From Brachionus rotundiformis (taxonomy: Eukaryota > Rotifera > Eurotatoria > Ploima > Brachionidae), in NCBI GenBank assembly GCA_016802295.1, contig JAESIW010000118.1, positions 2,165,753-2,229,752 of the forward strand: a DNA stretch of 64,000 nucleotides, given 5' to 3'. The notes under the pieces are model-generated. The model was given only the letters and a program-made list of their open reading frames with translations, did not search any database and was not told the DNA's origin. The position numbers and the translations under genes are program-made. Positions within the stretch are counted from its first letter, which is position 1; each line of letters opens with the position of its first letter. Positions 16,520 to 29,200 of the stretch are shown in pieces.

Positions 16520-17506
16520 TTAATTATTTACAATTAGTTGATCAGGCGAGCACACAGTTAAAAATTTGTGTATTTTTTGCGACAATTCAGGACCAATTCG
16601 CCTCACGCTACTTAAAACACCAGCACCTCGCCTAACTTGAATATCGGCCAAGAGAAGCGAATTACCTGTTTGTTCAAAGGCCTTTTTGAGCATCAACGGA
16701 GAAGGGTACTTGGAACATATGGCTTGAGCTTGGTCCGAAGAGACCAGAGGAAACGACTCGAGCATATCTTTCCACAGATTGATGAGACCTTGGCCATCTT
16801 TGCCAACTTTGGCCTGAGATTTTTCTACAGATTTATCGCAAAATATCAAATTATCAGCTCCTTCAATTTTGGACAAGTACTCGCCAACTGATTTAGTATA
16901 GCCTAGAACTAGATCCCTCAGCTCGTCGGAAGTATCGTACGAGCGCATGCAGCAATTCTCCTTCAGTTCCAAACTCAGTACAGCCATGTTAAAATCAAGT
17001 TTACTAATTTTTAATTCTTTGGCTTTTTTGCTCTTAACAAACTCATTATCTTTGGTGTCAGTGTTTTTCAGACTCCTTTTTAAGACAATTTTCCATAAGA
17101 GGCTTTTTTCTCAACAAGATAGATAAAAAGAAAAAATGAAAAATTACTTTTGAAAAGACTTAAGTCCCGGCACTAACAGACTCATTTGAGTTACTTGGGC
17201 ACTTTTTTTGGAACATTGAACAAAATTAATTAGTTCAGAAAAATTAGCTTTGTTTATTTTATCAATAAAATCATTTAATTCTATCTTGACTAGCAAATGA
17301 TCGTGTTGAGTTTCTTGATTAGATAGTTCTTTTAGATTCGAGGATTTTCTTGTCCAAAAAATGCCATTCTGGACAGGCAAATTATCAATTATGGTTTGAA
17401 TGTTTAATTTTTCTAAATTGGTAAGCAATTCGCCAGCACCTTTTGTACCTTGGATGAAATTTTTGTCAACCCAAACTTTAACGCCTGAAAAATGCTTATC
17501 TGTCAT
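16520..17506 (-). CDS. EME1/EME2-like subunit of MUS81 endonuclease
   Basis: Non-catalytic partner of MUS81 in the structure-selective nuclease that cuts recombination and stalled-fork intermediates in the nucleus. Two exons, 17506-17148 and 17102-16520, joined in phase 2 across a 45 nt intron, about 313 aa. The C terminus is diagnostic: LLLADIQVRRGAGVLSS followed by VRRIGPELSQKI is nearly the same as in vertebrate EME1 and forms the helix-hairpin-helix end. The N-terminal half corresponds to the inactive ERCC4-like fold. The long variable N terminus of EME1 is absent, so the length is closer to EME2. A stop codon lies in frame just upstream of the ATG, and no upstream exon was recognised. 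The acceptor at 17103-17104 was chosen because the alternatives close the frame. Confidence 0.82.
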
Positions 17507-19937
17507 ATTCAGATTTTAGATAATTTTGCTCTCAAATCTCTTATTAAAATTAATGTTTCCCATATTATGTTAATTTAAATATTTCATCATTAAATTAAGA
17601 AAAATTGAGTAAAATAAAAATAGTAAAGATTAATAAATTGTCCTAGTATAAAGTTAATCAGACGCTAAATAGCCAGCATATAAAAAAAAACAATTAGATC
17701 AAAAATTTTAATAAAATTTCTGATAGACGAATTAAAAAATCGATTTTGTGCATATATGGAATTTTTTTATCATGTTTTCAAAAATTTTAATTTCATTTCT
17801 TGTCAGACAAAGGAAATTTAATAAAATCTTGGTACCAATAGAATCTAGAATATTTATCTATTGTATCTAGATAGATACAAAATTTTAAACCAAAATAAAA
17901 CAGTAAATGATAAAAAATTAAGAATTTTTGAAAAAATAGAAGAAAATAAAAAACAAAAAGAGGACTTGATAAATTAATAATTAGTTCTAAAAAAATAAGC
18001 TAATTATTGATTTGGTTTTTATATTGAAATGATTTTTTAAAAATTGTTTGTTTTTAAAACGTGATCAGATCTGATATAACGTTTTCATTTCCTAAGAATA
18101 ATTTCTTTAGTGAAAATTTAATAAACTAAATGACTTGTTTGATTATTTATTTTTATAAATAAAACAAATAATATAATAAAAAAATAGTTTTAAATAAACA
18201 AATTGATTTTAAAATATGAAAATAAATATAAATTCAAAATTCTCTTAATTTACATGTGATTAAGAATATTTTTAATTTGAAAATTTTATCAAGTCTATAG
18301 GCCGGAGGCTGCTCTAATCATTATTTTAAATTTTACATAACAATCGATTTTTTTATTTTTTAATATTATGATGTTAAACAAATTTAAAAATATAATTAAT
18401 CCTCATAATTTGAAATGTTATAATTTTTTTATCAAAAATTATTAAAAAAGTTAACATTTGTTCTTTCAAGAACAAAAAAGGATTATTAATATTTTTCAGG
18501 TAGGAAGAGAATCGTGTTAATTTGTTTTATAATTCGTTTATTGTTGCAGCATTATTTTTAATTAATTATAAATATTACTTAGTCAGCGTTTGAATAAAAA
18601 AATTTAGTAATAAATGATAAATGATTATATTTGATTTGTTTTCATTGATTAAAATATCTTTATATATTTATTACTCACTCGATTTTACTCAGCGGAGGCT
18701 GGTGTATAAATAACCAAAATTAAAACTATTTAACTAATTTTATACTTATCATTAATTAATTGAATGTTAAAATATTTAAAAAAAAAATCTAATTTACTAT
18801 ATATTTAATGTATAAATGTCTGATTGAATAACATTTATTATTCGTTTACAAGTTAAGGAAAAATTCGACCAAGCTTGAATGGATTTAAAAATTTGACAAT
18901 AAATTGAGTTTCTAAGCAAAATTAGACACTAATTAAGAATTTGTCTAAAAAATTATTTGTAAGAACAATTTCAACGCTAGATTAGCGCTAAATGCGTAAG
19001 TGAAGTCATCAAGGTATTTGAATTTCCTTTCCGCTGCCAACTAATTGCAATAATATCATTTGAATTTTTTTAATTAATAAATCAATCAATGTCATATGGG
19101 AAATAATAAAATTAAATTATTCATTTTTAATAAATAGTATTAATTAAACAAAAATAAGATTCAATTATGACCAATTTTATATATATTTAAAATTTAATAA
19201 AATCAAACTTTTTATTTATTTTTATCTTTCTATTGATGTAAATGGCTGTCAAAAGATACACACACACACACACACACACACACGCTCACACATACCAACA
19301 CAAACTCAAATGTATTTGTGTATGGAGAAGACAAAAAATTGTACTCTATGCAAACACAAGCAATAAATAAGTCAAATTTGATTTATCTATATTTTTTTAA
19401 ATGTCGATACACAAATAATACAAACGGTTAGATGTTAAAAATATTATTAAAAATGTATTATTAAAAATCCAAAACATTAAACTTAATTATTCGGAATTTA
19501 TTTAATAGCCTTTCTTTGTTTATTTATTAGTTAGTTAGTTAGTTAAAAGTTGTTGTTGTTGAAATAATGTCTTGATTAGCTGCAAACTAGCTGAACAATG
19601 CCTAATTAAACATACATTGAACGGCATTTGCCCTCTCTATCTCTCGCTCTCTCTCTCTCTCTCTCTCTTTTGTTATGTCTCTATCTGCCTCACGGTGTGT
19701 TTCTCTCTCTGGCCATATTGATCACACACCGCTCTCACGCAGTTCATTCGAACAGATCACACTCAAATTCTGTACATACATTTACATCTATTGCTATTTG
19801 TTCGTTAATTTTCTATTAATTTTCCATTCTCTCATTTTTATTATTTCTATATTATTATAATTTAACTTCTTATTTTCTTGTTCATCATATTTCGTTTTTC
19901 TACATTCATTAATTAATCTCTAGATAAAATTTGCAAA
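17507..19937. other. Intergenic, 5' of Rho1
   Basis: About 2.4 kb of AT-rich DNA without a supported gene. It holds an AC run (19258-19283) and a CT run (about 19645-19668), the latter in the likely Rho1 promoter or 5' UTR. A pyrimidine-rich tract ending CTCTAG at 19918-19923 lies 15 nt before the Rho1 ATG and could be a 3' splice site of a 5' UTR intron or a trans-splice site. Two short GC-richer sequences sharing CGGAGGCTG occur near 18301 and 18693. Confidence 0.5.
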
Positions 19938-20516
19938 ATGACAGCAATACGCAAAAAACTGGTAATAGTCGGCGACGGTTGCTGTGGCAAGACATGCTTG
20001 CTGATCGTGTTTAGTAAAGACCAGTTTCCAGAGGTCTACGTACCGACCGTATTCGAAAACTACGTAGCTGATATTGAAGTAGACGGCAAGCAGGTTGAGC
20101 TTGCGCTATGGGACACGGCCGGCCAAGAGGACTACGACAGACTTAGGCCGCTCTCGTATCCGGACTCGGACGTTATAGTCATGTGCTTCGGCATCGACAA
20201 TCCGGACTCGTTGGAAAACATAACCGAAAAGTGGCAGCCCGAAGTAAGACACTTTTGTCCGCGTGTGCCCGTTGTTCTAGTCGGTAATAAAAAAGATCTT
20301 CGCAATGACGAATACACGCGCCGCGAGCTCGCCAAAATGAAAAAGGAGCCGGTACGCTTCGAACAAGGCCGCGAAGTAAGCGACTCGATTCACGCCGTTT
20401 CGTACTTGGAGTGCTCGGCAAAGACCAAAGACGGTGTTAGAGAAGTGTTCGAAACGGCGACCAGAGCCGCTCTACAAACCAATCCAAAGAAAAAGAAGCG
20501 CTGCGTCATTCTCTAA
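19938..20516 (+). CDS. Rho1: Rho GTPase, RhoA/Rho1 orthologue
   Basis: Small GTPase controlling actomyosin contractility, cytokinesis and polarity at the plasma membrane. Single exon, 192 aa, the usual family length. All nucleotide-binding motifs are present: P loop GDGCCGKT at 12-19, switch [16 protein letters not shown], switch [25 protein letters not shown] and SAK. The Rho insert helix is present. The end KKKKRCVIL is a polybasic stretch plus a CAAX box ending in Leu, predicting geranylgeranylation. Residue 15 is Cys where RhoA has Ala; the flanking Gly14, Cys16 and Gly17 are intact. The gene is GC-richer than its surroundings and intronless in the coding region, although a 5' UTR intron is possible. 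It is clearly closer to RhoA than to Rac or Cdc42. Confidence 0.96.
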   Translation: MTAIRKKLVIVGDGCCGKTCLLIVFSKDQFPEVYVPTVFENYVADIEVDGKQVELALWDTAGQEDYDRLRPLSYPDSDVIVMCFGIDNPDSLENITEKWQPEVRHFCPRVPVVLVGNKKDLRNDEYTRRELAKMKKEPVRFEQGREVSDSIHAVSYLECSAKTKDGVREVFETATRAALQTNPKKKKRCVIL

Positions 20517-22045
20517 ACATCAATGCCTGAAACTGTACAAAATTAAAAACAAACTAGCTTTCTATCTGTCTCTATTTGACTATCTAATCAATCTAATCAA
20601 CAAAGAACAAATTAATTATCTTTAAATTTTTTTCTTTTTTTTTTTTTTTATTCACTTAAAATCGCTAATTAAAAAAAATAACAAAAAAGAAACTACTTTT
20701 TAAATTTAAATTTTATTATTTTATTCTAAATTAGTCAATTTGTCATCAAATATTATTTTTATTATCATCATTATAACTATTATATCAACATATAAAGAAA
20801 TTAATTATTTCCTAATGAAAAAAAATAAATAATAAAAATCACTAAACAACGTTCATTTTAAATGTTTTTTAAAAAAAAAAAAACAAAAAATTATTCTTTT
20901 TTCTCATTTTTTATTTCTACTTTTTTTTGGAGTTAAAAATTTCTATATTTTTTGGAATTTATTTTATTCTATTTGATTTTTTGAATAAACAAAACAAACA
21001 ATTAATTGAATTTTAATACATTTATATTGGTTAATTAGCTTTTCAATCTAATTGGAACATTTTATTTTAAGTTATAATCAATTTAATATTTTCTATAGGT
21101 TTAATTAAGAAGGCGTTTAAGTATCTTTGTGACTAGACTATCGGATTGTTGTTTTTTTAAAGGGAAGACCATGAATATGCTCTCGGTGCATGGTGTACTT
21201 ATTTAGAAAAAGACATGAGTGACGTTGAGAGATTTCTGAAAAAGAGCAACTAAATTGATTCTACCAGTGCGTTATTTGGATTATCAACAACACTTGTTAA
21301 GGCTAGATTTAACTAACTTGAGTACAAGGAGATTGAAAGCTGATCTAATTCAGATGTACAAATTGAATTTACTAAAGGAATTAATAAAAGTTTTATTACA
21401 AAAACTGATAGTCAAATATATAAAATTAGATAAACTGCTATTGTCTAACAAGAGAAAGAATAAAGAGTGACTTTCGAGATCTAACTTTTTTACAAATAGA
21501 GTTGTGAATAGATAGAATAAACTGCCGGAAGATAAAAAGTTTTAAGGCGAAGCATGATGGTTGTATGGTGAAACAAATAGGAGCGACTGATACACCTCTC
21601 TAGGGCTATGCTTAGATAAGCTCTAGGTTACAGTTTAAGCTAATACTAATATTTCTGCTAAAATTCAATTTATTAATATCTTTTTTATTCGAATTTAAAC
21701 TAATTTGTATAATATTTTTTCTTTTACAATTTATAATTTTTGGCGTTAAATGAAATTGATAAATAAATAGATTAAAGTTAAGCCCATTTTTTTCTTAGAC
21801 TGTCAACAAATATTTAATAAAATTGTAATTACATAAAGAAGAAAAACATTATCTTTAAAATTAGTTTATTTTAATTAGGAGAAATATTTTTTTTATTTTT
21901 TACTTAAAAAGGACTATTTTTATGCACTTAAACAAAAATAATAATTTTATATCAGAAACAAAACATTTTTTTTAAAGCAGTTTTTTTCAAATCTCACTTT
22001 AATTTTGGCTAAAATAAATCTTTTGTTTATTATTTGAACTAAAAA
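20517..22045. other. Intergenic containing a LINE relic
   Basis: Probable Rho1 3' UTR, then a decayed LINE fragment (listed separately), then the short 5' flank of RFC4. Nothing else recognised. Confidence 0.5.
21163..21560 (+). mobile_element. Decayed non-LTR retrotransposon (LINE) 3' fragment
   Basis: Conceptual translation in shifting frames gives the C-terminal region of a jockey/CR1-type reverse-transcriptase ORF: EYALGAWCTYLEKDM, a KLI segment after a frameshift, then LTNLSTRRLKADLIQMYK, then NFFTNRVVNR followed by a stop and NKLPED. These correspond in order to the LEYA-VW-PYLKKD, RRLRGDLI-YK and FFSNRVV-WN-LP blocks of such elements. Several stops and at least one frameshift show it is dead. 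The palm catalytic domain is not present, so the copy is 5' truncated as is typical for LINEs. Confidence 0.75.
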
Positions 22046-23426
22046 ATGTCCTCACTTCCATGGATTGAAAAATAGTAACTAAAATAAACTTTAATATTTT
22101 AACTACTAACTTTTAAAATTAATTCAATAAATTAAAAATCAATTAATTGATTAGCTATTTTTAAAATGCCTAAAAATTTTTTTCAATAAAGCCGACCGAA
22201 AAAAGTCGATGACATAAGCTATCAAGACGAAATAGTGGCCATACTTAAAAAAACCATCAGCAATGATATGGTCGGTGAATTTCCAAATTTTTTGTTCTAT
22301 GGACCTCCTGGCACTGGCAAAACATCGACCATATTAGCCGCTGCACGCGAACTATTCGGGTAAATGATAACAAAACTTTTAGAATAGGCTCCTTTTTTTA
22401 ATTTTTTTTATCTTATCTAGGCCAGAATTGATGAAGAGTCGGGTGTTGGAACTGAATTCATCAGACGAACGTGGCATAAATGTTATTAGGGAAAAAGTTA
22501 AAACATTTGCCCAGTTTACACCATCAGGCCATAGATCAGAGTAAATTAACAAATTTTTAAAAATTAATCAAGATTAACTAAAGAATTAATTTAATTTTTT
22601 TTAGTGGTAAACCATGTCCGCCATTTAAAATTGTCATTTTGGATGAGGCCGATTCGATGACTTCAAGTGCTCAGGCAGCACTCAGACGAACAATGGAAAA
22701 AGAGTCCAAGACGACTCGTTTTTGTCTTATTTGCAATTATGTCAGTCGAATTATCGAGCCAATTACTTCCAGATGCAGCAAATTTCGCTTCAAGCCATTG
22801 TCTAAAGAAGTTCTCATCAAAAGACTTGAGTTTATTTGCCAACAAGAAAAAGTCGATTGTGACAAAGATGTTTGTTAATTGTTATATTTTATTATTTAAA
22901 AAAATTAAATTAATTTATTAAAAAACCAATATTTAAACAAAAATCTCTTTATAAAAGGCACTGGCTACTTTGGTTTCTTGTTCAGAAGGCGATCTTAGAA
23001 AAGCAATAACCTATTTACAATGTGCCAGTAGACTCAAAAGTGATTGCATTAAATCATCGGACATTTTGGAAATAGCCGGTGTTGGTTCAAGTTTGATCTT
23101 AAATTTAGAACAAAAAATAATTAAAGCCCATTTTAATCAAGATTTTAAACGATTCAGTAATTGAGAAAATACTGGACACATGCTCAATGGGCTCATTTGA
23201 AAAAGTAGAACAATGTGTTCAAGATATGATCTATGACGGATTCAGCTCTAATCAAATAGTGACGCAATTGCATGATGTTTTAGTGGAAAGGGCCGATTTA
23301 GACGATGGCAAAAAAGCAGTCATATTTGAGAAAATTGCCAAAGTTGACAATGACTTAATTGAAGGTGCTGACGAATACCTTCAACTATTAGATTTACTTG
23401 TGCTAATAATGAAGCAAATGAAATAA
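22046..23426 (+). CDS. RFC4: Replication factor C subunit 4
   Basis: AAA+ subunit of the RFC clamp loader that places PCNA on primed DNA. Six exons: 22046-22074, 22192-22359, 22421-22540, 22605-22869, 22958-23084 and 23158-23426, about 325 aa, slightly shorter than human RFC4 because of a short N terminus. Exon 1 is only 29 nt and encodes MSSLPWIEK plus two bases of the YRP tyrosine. Motifs: PWIEKYRPK, Walker A GPPGTGKT at 47-54, Walker B ILDEADSM, the sensor region and arginine-finger segment SRCSKFRF, then the C-terminal collar domain. [20 protein letters not shown] is almost identical to vertebrate RFC4. Introns are 46 to 117 nt. Phases agree at all junctions. Confidence 0.93.
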
Positions 23427-23724
23427 TTACTTAATACACATCCAATTATTATTTTTATTATTATTAAAATGGAAAAAAAGCTATAATTCGTGATTCTCTT
23501 TTTTTATAATTTTTCAAATTGTAAATTTATTTTGTCAATAAAAAAAAGAAAAAAACTTTAAAGTTTTCTTATCTGTTGTTATGGTAGCTAAAAATAAAGT
23601 AACATTAACTCAACAAAAAACATTAAAGAAAAAAAGATATCTTACATTCAAACCTCATTTTCAAAGATTAACAAAAAAAGTATAAAAATTTATTAATAAT
23701 TAATCTAATATTTAATTGGTAAAC

Positions 23725-24354
23725 ATGAGTCGAGCGTTTGATGACCAAAAGAGTGTAATGTCGTTTAGGCCTAAGAGATCCGAGCCAAATCAATCAAGTG
23801 ATACATCCTCTCTTAAGAATACATCGTCCATATCAAATGACCACTATTTAAAACAATATTTGAAAGCCACATCCAAATGGCGTCGAATAAATGATTATAA
23901 ATTTTTGAAAGAAAAAAGAGCTCATTATACATTTGATTCATTGTTGAATAGGAAACATTTGGCCAACAGTGGTGGTCTCAAGTACGAGCCAACTTATCGC
24001 ACCGAACCAGTCAAACAAGTGGACAAGAAAATGGTACACAGCAAAATAGAAGAGTCAATAAAAGAAATATTGGCCAAGGATTTAAAGCAATCCAGAGTAA
24101 CATCTAATGATGACTCGATTAATAGAATATATGCGGAATTTTTATCTACTAAAATTAAGAATGATATTAAAAATTTGGTTGATACGAGACACCGTATTGT
24201 GGTTGTAACCAATATAATTGAAGATAAGCAACAAGGCATGGAATTGGCATCAAATTCCTTGTGGGATTCGGAACGTGACATGTCATTCTCAGTCACACAA
24301 CAAAATAATAACATAATTATCAATGCAAGTGTGTATATAATTTATAAGGAATAG
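23725..24354 (+). CDS. Tctex1-domain dynein light chain (DYNLT2/4/5-like)
   Basis: About 209 aa, single exon, starting at the ATG at 23725. The N-terminal 90 residues are polar and low in complexity; the C-terminal 120 form a Tctex1 domain. Recognisable features are the YEPTYRTEP entry motif, a long amphipathic helix ending in KNLVDTRHRIVVVTNI, the QGMELASNSLWDSERD segment and the final strand ASVYIIYKE. The long N terminus is typical of the Tctex1 domain-containing group, many of which serve axonemal or cytoplasmic dynein complexes. I cannot place it in one subfamily. It is convergent with the EF-hand gene, 167 bp away. Confidence 0.8.
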   Translation: MSRAFDDQKSVMSFRPKRSEPNQSSDTSSLKNTSSISNDHYLKQYLKATSKWRRINDYKFLKEKRAHYTFDSLLNRKHLANSGGLKYEPTYRTEPVKQVDKKMVHSKIEESIKEILAKDLKQSRVTSNDDSINRIYAEFLSTKIKNDIKNLVDTRHRIVVVTNIIEDKQQGMELASNSLWDSERDMSFSVTQQNNNIIINASVYIIYKE

Positions 24355-24521
24355 ATACAATTACGAATAAACATAATGGATTTTTCTTTTCATTTTCTAA
24401 ATTTATACTTTTTACTATTGAATAAAAATATTTGTCCAAAAATTTAATAAATTAAAATTTTTATTATTTTAAATAGCATATAAAATTCATGTCAATGTTA
24501 ATATAAAATATTTAATTTAGA

Positions 24522-25400
24522 TTAATTAACTAATTTTTTTTTTGTGAACGTTTTTGCTTTTTTCGACTTTTTGGTTGATTTTTTGGTCATTTTTGTCTTG
24601 GAATTGTGTCCAGAATCAACATTCAAATGTTGTAAGAGTAAATCGCATACGTCTTGGACAGTTATTTTGGCAGAATGAATGTATTTGCCAGTTTTTGTGT
24701 CATAATTTAAAGATTTTTTCGAACTCTTTTCCAAAATAGCATTTTCCAATGCTACCAAATCGTCTTTATACAAACAATCACCTTCGTTTAATAGAAAAGA
24801 CTTCATTTGCTCAAAATCAACATACTCGACTACTTCTTCTGTTTCCGGAATTGTTATTGTCTCGGTGACAAACGATTTGACGGCTAGTTCCAACTCGAGT
24901 TGTTGATAAAAGCTTGACTTGGAATACTTTTTGTACACACGAACAAAATCATCAAACAAAATCATTCCTGTACCTATTGGAAAAAAATCAATTCAAAATA
25001 ATAATTAATAGTTTTTTGTTTTAAGACCTTTTTTATCTAAATCGTCCAAGATCATTTTTTCAGTTGTAAACGAATAGTTCTGACCAGCTAATTTAAATAT
25101 GTCAAGACAATGCACTGTTTGGATGAAACCATTAGAATTTTTGTCATATTTTTTAAAAAGTTCTTGAATTTCTTTAATAATATTATTTTGTAAAAAGAAT
25201 TTTTAAATTAATAAATTAGTTTTGATTAATTTTTTTATGGCATACTTTTGCTTTCTTCTGTTGGTAAGAGATTTTGCTAAAATCAAAAAAATTAATTATT
25301 ATTTTTATATGGGTTAATATTGTCACTTATTTACAAAATTAGATTGTGATCCACTCTGGTTGGAATCGTCTTCCCAAGTTTCTACTTTAAAATTGCTCAT
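24522..25400 (-). CDS. EF-hand family protein, calcium sites degenerate
   Basis: About 230 aa from four exons: 25400-25335, 25276-25246 (31 nt), 25171-25028 and 24973-24522; phases agree. The first recognisable EF hand is EIQELFKKYDKNSNGFIQTV, whose loop ends in His instead of Glu at position 12. The paired hand DDLDKKGTGMILFDDFVRVY keeps Gly6 and a terminal Asp but lacks some ligands. The C-terminal half has two more helix-loop-helix-like segments without clear ligands, and a Lys-rich tail. The overall shape is like calmodulin-related ciliary proteins such as EFCAB or dynein regulatory complex members, but I do not recognise an orthologue. Binding of calcium may be weak or absent. Confidence 0.65.
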
Positions 25401-26294
25401 TTAGTCAAATGAAAATCGGTTTTTATTTTTATTTCTTATCAAAATGTCAACTAGGCTTAATTAGAATGTTTTTAAATAACGTAATTTTATATCATTATTA
25501 TTATTATTATTATTAAGAGAATAAAATAAAAAAGATGATTTTTATGTTACTATAGGTAACACTTTTTATTATAGAATTGTTTTTTTGATTTTTGAAAATA
25601 TTTCGTTTTAATCTCTCTTGAGATTAGATAAACTCAATTTTCGACTCAATTCTCATATTAAAGAAACAATCAGTTTTTTTAGAATAATTAAATGCTTGTT
25701 TAACTCTAATTTGGTAAATATTTGTCAGCATTTAGATTGACTATTTTGATTTGTGAATAAGTTTTCTTTTTCTAATTCACAACATGTCTCCAAAAGTATA
25801 TAGGTACGCTAATATTTACTAATTGAAAAATTAAATCCAGCAGTTTTGTTTGCTTAAAATTTTCTTTTTCCATGAAGCCATTTTATTTGTAAAAAAATGG
25901 AAAATTTTATAAAAACAAAAATATATGCAATTTTTGTATATTGTTTATTATTTGACAAAAAGTTGATAAATGCACTTTTTCTTTTCATTAATGTAATAAA
26001 TTAACGATTATTGAATTTAACTTTGTAATAAATGATAAGATGTAAAAGAATTAAGTGCTAGCAGAAATTTCATCATTGTATTTAATTCAAATTAAAATGT
26101 AAATGTTGTTTGCAAAATCTTTTAATTAACAAAACATTTATCTAATCAAATGAACAATTAAATAAACGCAAATTTTTTAATTAACTATTTTATTTTAAAT
26201 AAGTGCAAAATTTAAATTAAAAAAAAAAAACAATTATTATAATTAATAAGAAAAAAATTTTACAAAAAAAACTTCTTCACTGGACCAAAAAAAG
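25401..26294. other. Intergenic
   Basis: AT-rich spacer between the start of the EF-hand gene and the 3' end of KIF27. A TTA repeat lies near 25496-25515. No gene seen. Confidence 0.5.
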
Positions 26295-29200
26295 TTAAAA
26301 ATTTTCATTCATGGAACTAACATTTGATTGTTGTTGTTGCTGTTGTCTATTTAGACTTCTTTTTATCAATTCTTCTTGTGTCAGTGGACGCAAATCTTTA
26401 CGTGACATTTTAACTGGTTTAAAACTGGACTTTAGGTCACCATTAGGTGCATTTATGCCATTTTCTCTATGTGAATTTAAAATACTCATTAAAGAATCAG
26501 ACTCCAAATTTTGATCTTGATACTTTTGTTTTAATTTAAGAATTTTTTCCTTGTAAGACTCAATTTCGCGCTCCAACAAAGCCACACGACTTGTGCTGTC
26601 ATTCAACTGTTGCTGCAGCATTTTTATTATTTTCTCATTTTTGGACTTTAGTTCCAAAAGTTTTGCATCAGACAACGATGTTGATGACGAGGAAGACGCT
26701 GACACACTATGCTTGAGAGCCGCTCTTAGTTGTTCAATAACTTTTGTCAACTCTTCTATTTGTATCTCTAGCTCACCATTGTCCAATTTAAGCTTTTGCT
26801 CCTGTTCTTTGAGATCTATTATTTTTACAAAAAATTTCCTCAACAAAATTCGACCTTCTTCAGTTGACAAATTAGACAATTTGTCCAACACACCTTCACT
26901 TATCTTTTTATAGATAAAAATTAGAAACATAATTTTTTCTCTTTCTTTTTTTTTTGTTAATTTTTACTTGATTTGGATTGTCAAAATAGACCGAGTCTTT
27001 AAGCTTAATTTGTTTTTCGCGTATTGAATCGTTTTCGTATTCAATAGCGATCTCAAGCGCCTCAATAGCTTCATCTATTTCAATTAGGCGACGCTCTTCT
27101 TGGGCAGTCAACTCGTCACCATTGTTCAACTTTTCGTCCAAATGTTTTCTCTGCTTGACCAAATTGGAATGAGATTCGTGCAAATTTTTCGAATTTTTCT
27201 TATCCTCTAATTTGTCTTTTTCTTTAATTAGACATTCTTTTTTCTTAATTAGATCTTCTCGTTTGATCAGCTCTTCTTTAAACAGTTCAATTTGCTGCTT
27301 TTCGTGAAGAATTTTCTCCATTTCTTGTTCGACCCAGTGCTTTTGCTCCGAATCAGGCGCTGACTGAGACGCTGACCTTAGTCTGCGTTGAGCTTGAGCC
27401 AAGTCCTCGGTTTTTTTCTTCAAAATTTGCTGCTGCTTTTCCGATTTGGTTTCCAATTCTTTCAATCGTTGTTGTTCTTTTTCGTAGTCTTTTTCCAAGC
27501 GTAGCTTTTTGTCTGTGTCGTCCTTTATTTTCTTTTGCAATTGATCGTTTTGTTGCTTTAGCTTGCCATAAGCTAATTCCAAATCGGACAATTTTTTTTC
27601 CAAATTAACTTTGTTCCTATTTGCTTCAAGTTCCATTATACGACTCTGGGCATGCTCGAGTTTTTTCTTCAGCTCCGAGTCGCTTGCTTTGCCGCTCGAA
27701 GCACTCGAGACCGCTTGAGTGTGTCTCTGCAAGTCGACTATTTCGGACTTGTATTGGTTTATTTCCTTTTCCATGAGCTCAATTTTTTGCTTCAGTTGCA
27801 CATTCAATCGATTTGTTATCTTGCTATTAGCCACTAGTTCTTTAATTAGTTCTTCCTTCATTCTTTAAAACATTAATTTAAAACATTCATATTATTATTT
27901 AATATATTTTGTATTATATAATTTTTGGGAACTCTTAATTTAAAAGTTTCAACTTTCTGTTATGGTCCAGAGAGTCTTAAGAGAAAATGAACCAAACAAG
28001 TCATATTTTGTTGTTGTTGACCAAGGTTATTAAAATCAAATTTTTTAAATTTATGTTTTAAAATGAAACAATAATTATATTGTAGCTTAGCCTCTCTGTC
28101 TTTGAATAGTATACTTTTTATAGTATTTTTTTTATTAAAATTGGTGTCATATTTAATTTAAAAAAGTAAAAAATCAAACTTGATTATTGAATAAGCCACT
28201 CATTTAAACATCATTTTAATCAAGATAAATGTCTCTATAAACACATATTTCAAAGTGGTATTTGAATATTCTTAATTACTGAGGGGTTAATCTCAACTTT
28301 AGATTTCATACAAATAAAAATTCATTTTTATGATAGAAATAAAAATTTCAAAAAACCATTATTATTTTGGAAAATAGACAAAATTTTGAACAAGACCATA
28401 AAATTAGATAATTTTTTTCCTAATTGAAGTTTCGGACAAGCATTATTGGACACTACTATTAGTAGCCAGCAATCAACAAAGTTTTTCATTTTTTAATAAA
28501 ATCTATAAATAAATATACTTTATATTTATTGACATGTCTCTTATTTTGTTGCTATTGGTATCATTTGTGACCGCTTGTTGTTTTGCTTGTTTGTTAATTT
28601 TGAATGTTCCCTTGCGAACAAAACTGTATCCCTGGTCACTTTCTTGCTCTTCTTCGACCTCTTGTTGCTCCTCATTTACACTGAATGTTGAATTAAATTT
28701 ACCACTCATGTTGCCATTTTGTAGTACACAATCGTTTTCTTCCAATGTTTCGGTCAATAGTTGGCTACGAGCGCGAAAATTTTGCATAAATCTATCCAAA
28801 TTATTGGTAGATATGGCCGGTGTCGAATAGGCACCAGGTCTTACATTTATTTTTTTGCTTGTTTCTTCAACAGGTGCTGTCTTGGCTCGTTGATTGACCA
28901 ATTTGTTTAGTGATTTGTTCGAAGCATTCAACGACTTGTAACCACTGGTATTCGGCGAGTCTGAATCGCCTTTGTTGGCAATCAAATTGTCCAATTGTAG
29001 CTGCAATTGTAGCAATAGTTCTTGCTGTTCTCTTTCTTTATTAAGTGATTGTTCCAAACAGCGATTGGAAAACTGTAACTTTTGCTTTAATTCACCAGCC
29101 AAGTCTTTAAGATTGTTTATTTCGTTTTCTTTGTCGGCGAAAATTTCTTCATCCGACTTCAAGTCGTCCTGAGCCTTGTTAATACAACGGAATTAGATTG

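Noticed and set aside
19628..19860. Ser/Leu-rich ORFs before Rho1
   Set aside because: Translations of CT dinucleotide repeat and untranslated leader.
20132..20421. Antisense ORFs inside Rho1
   Set aside because: Shadow of the GTPase reading frame.
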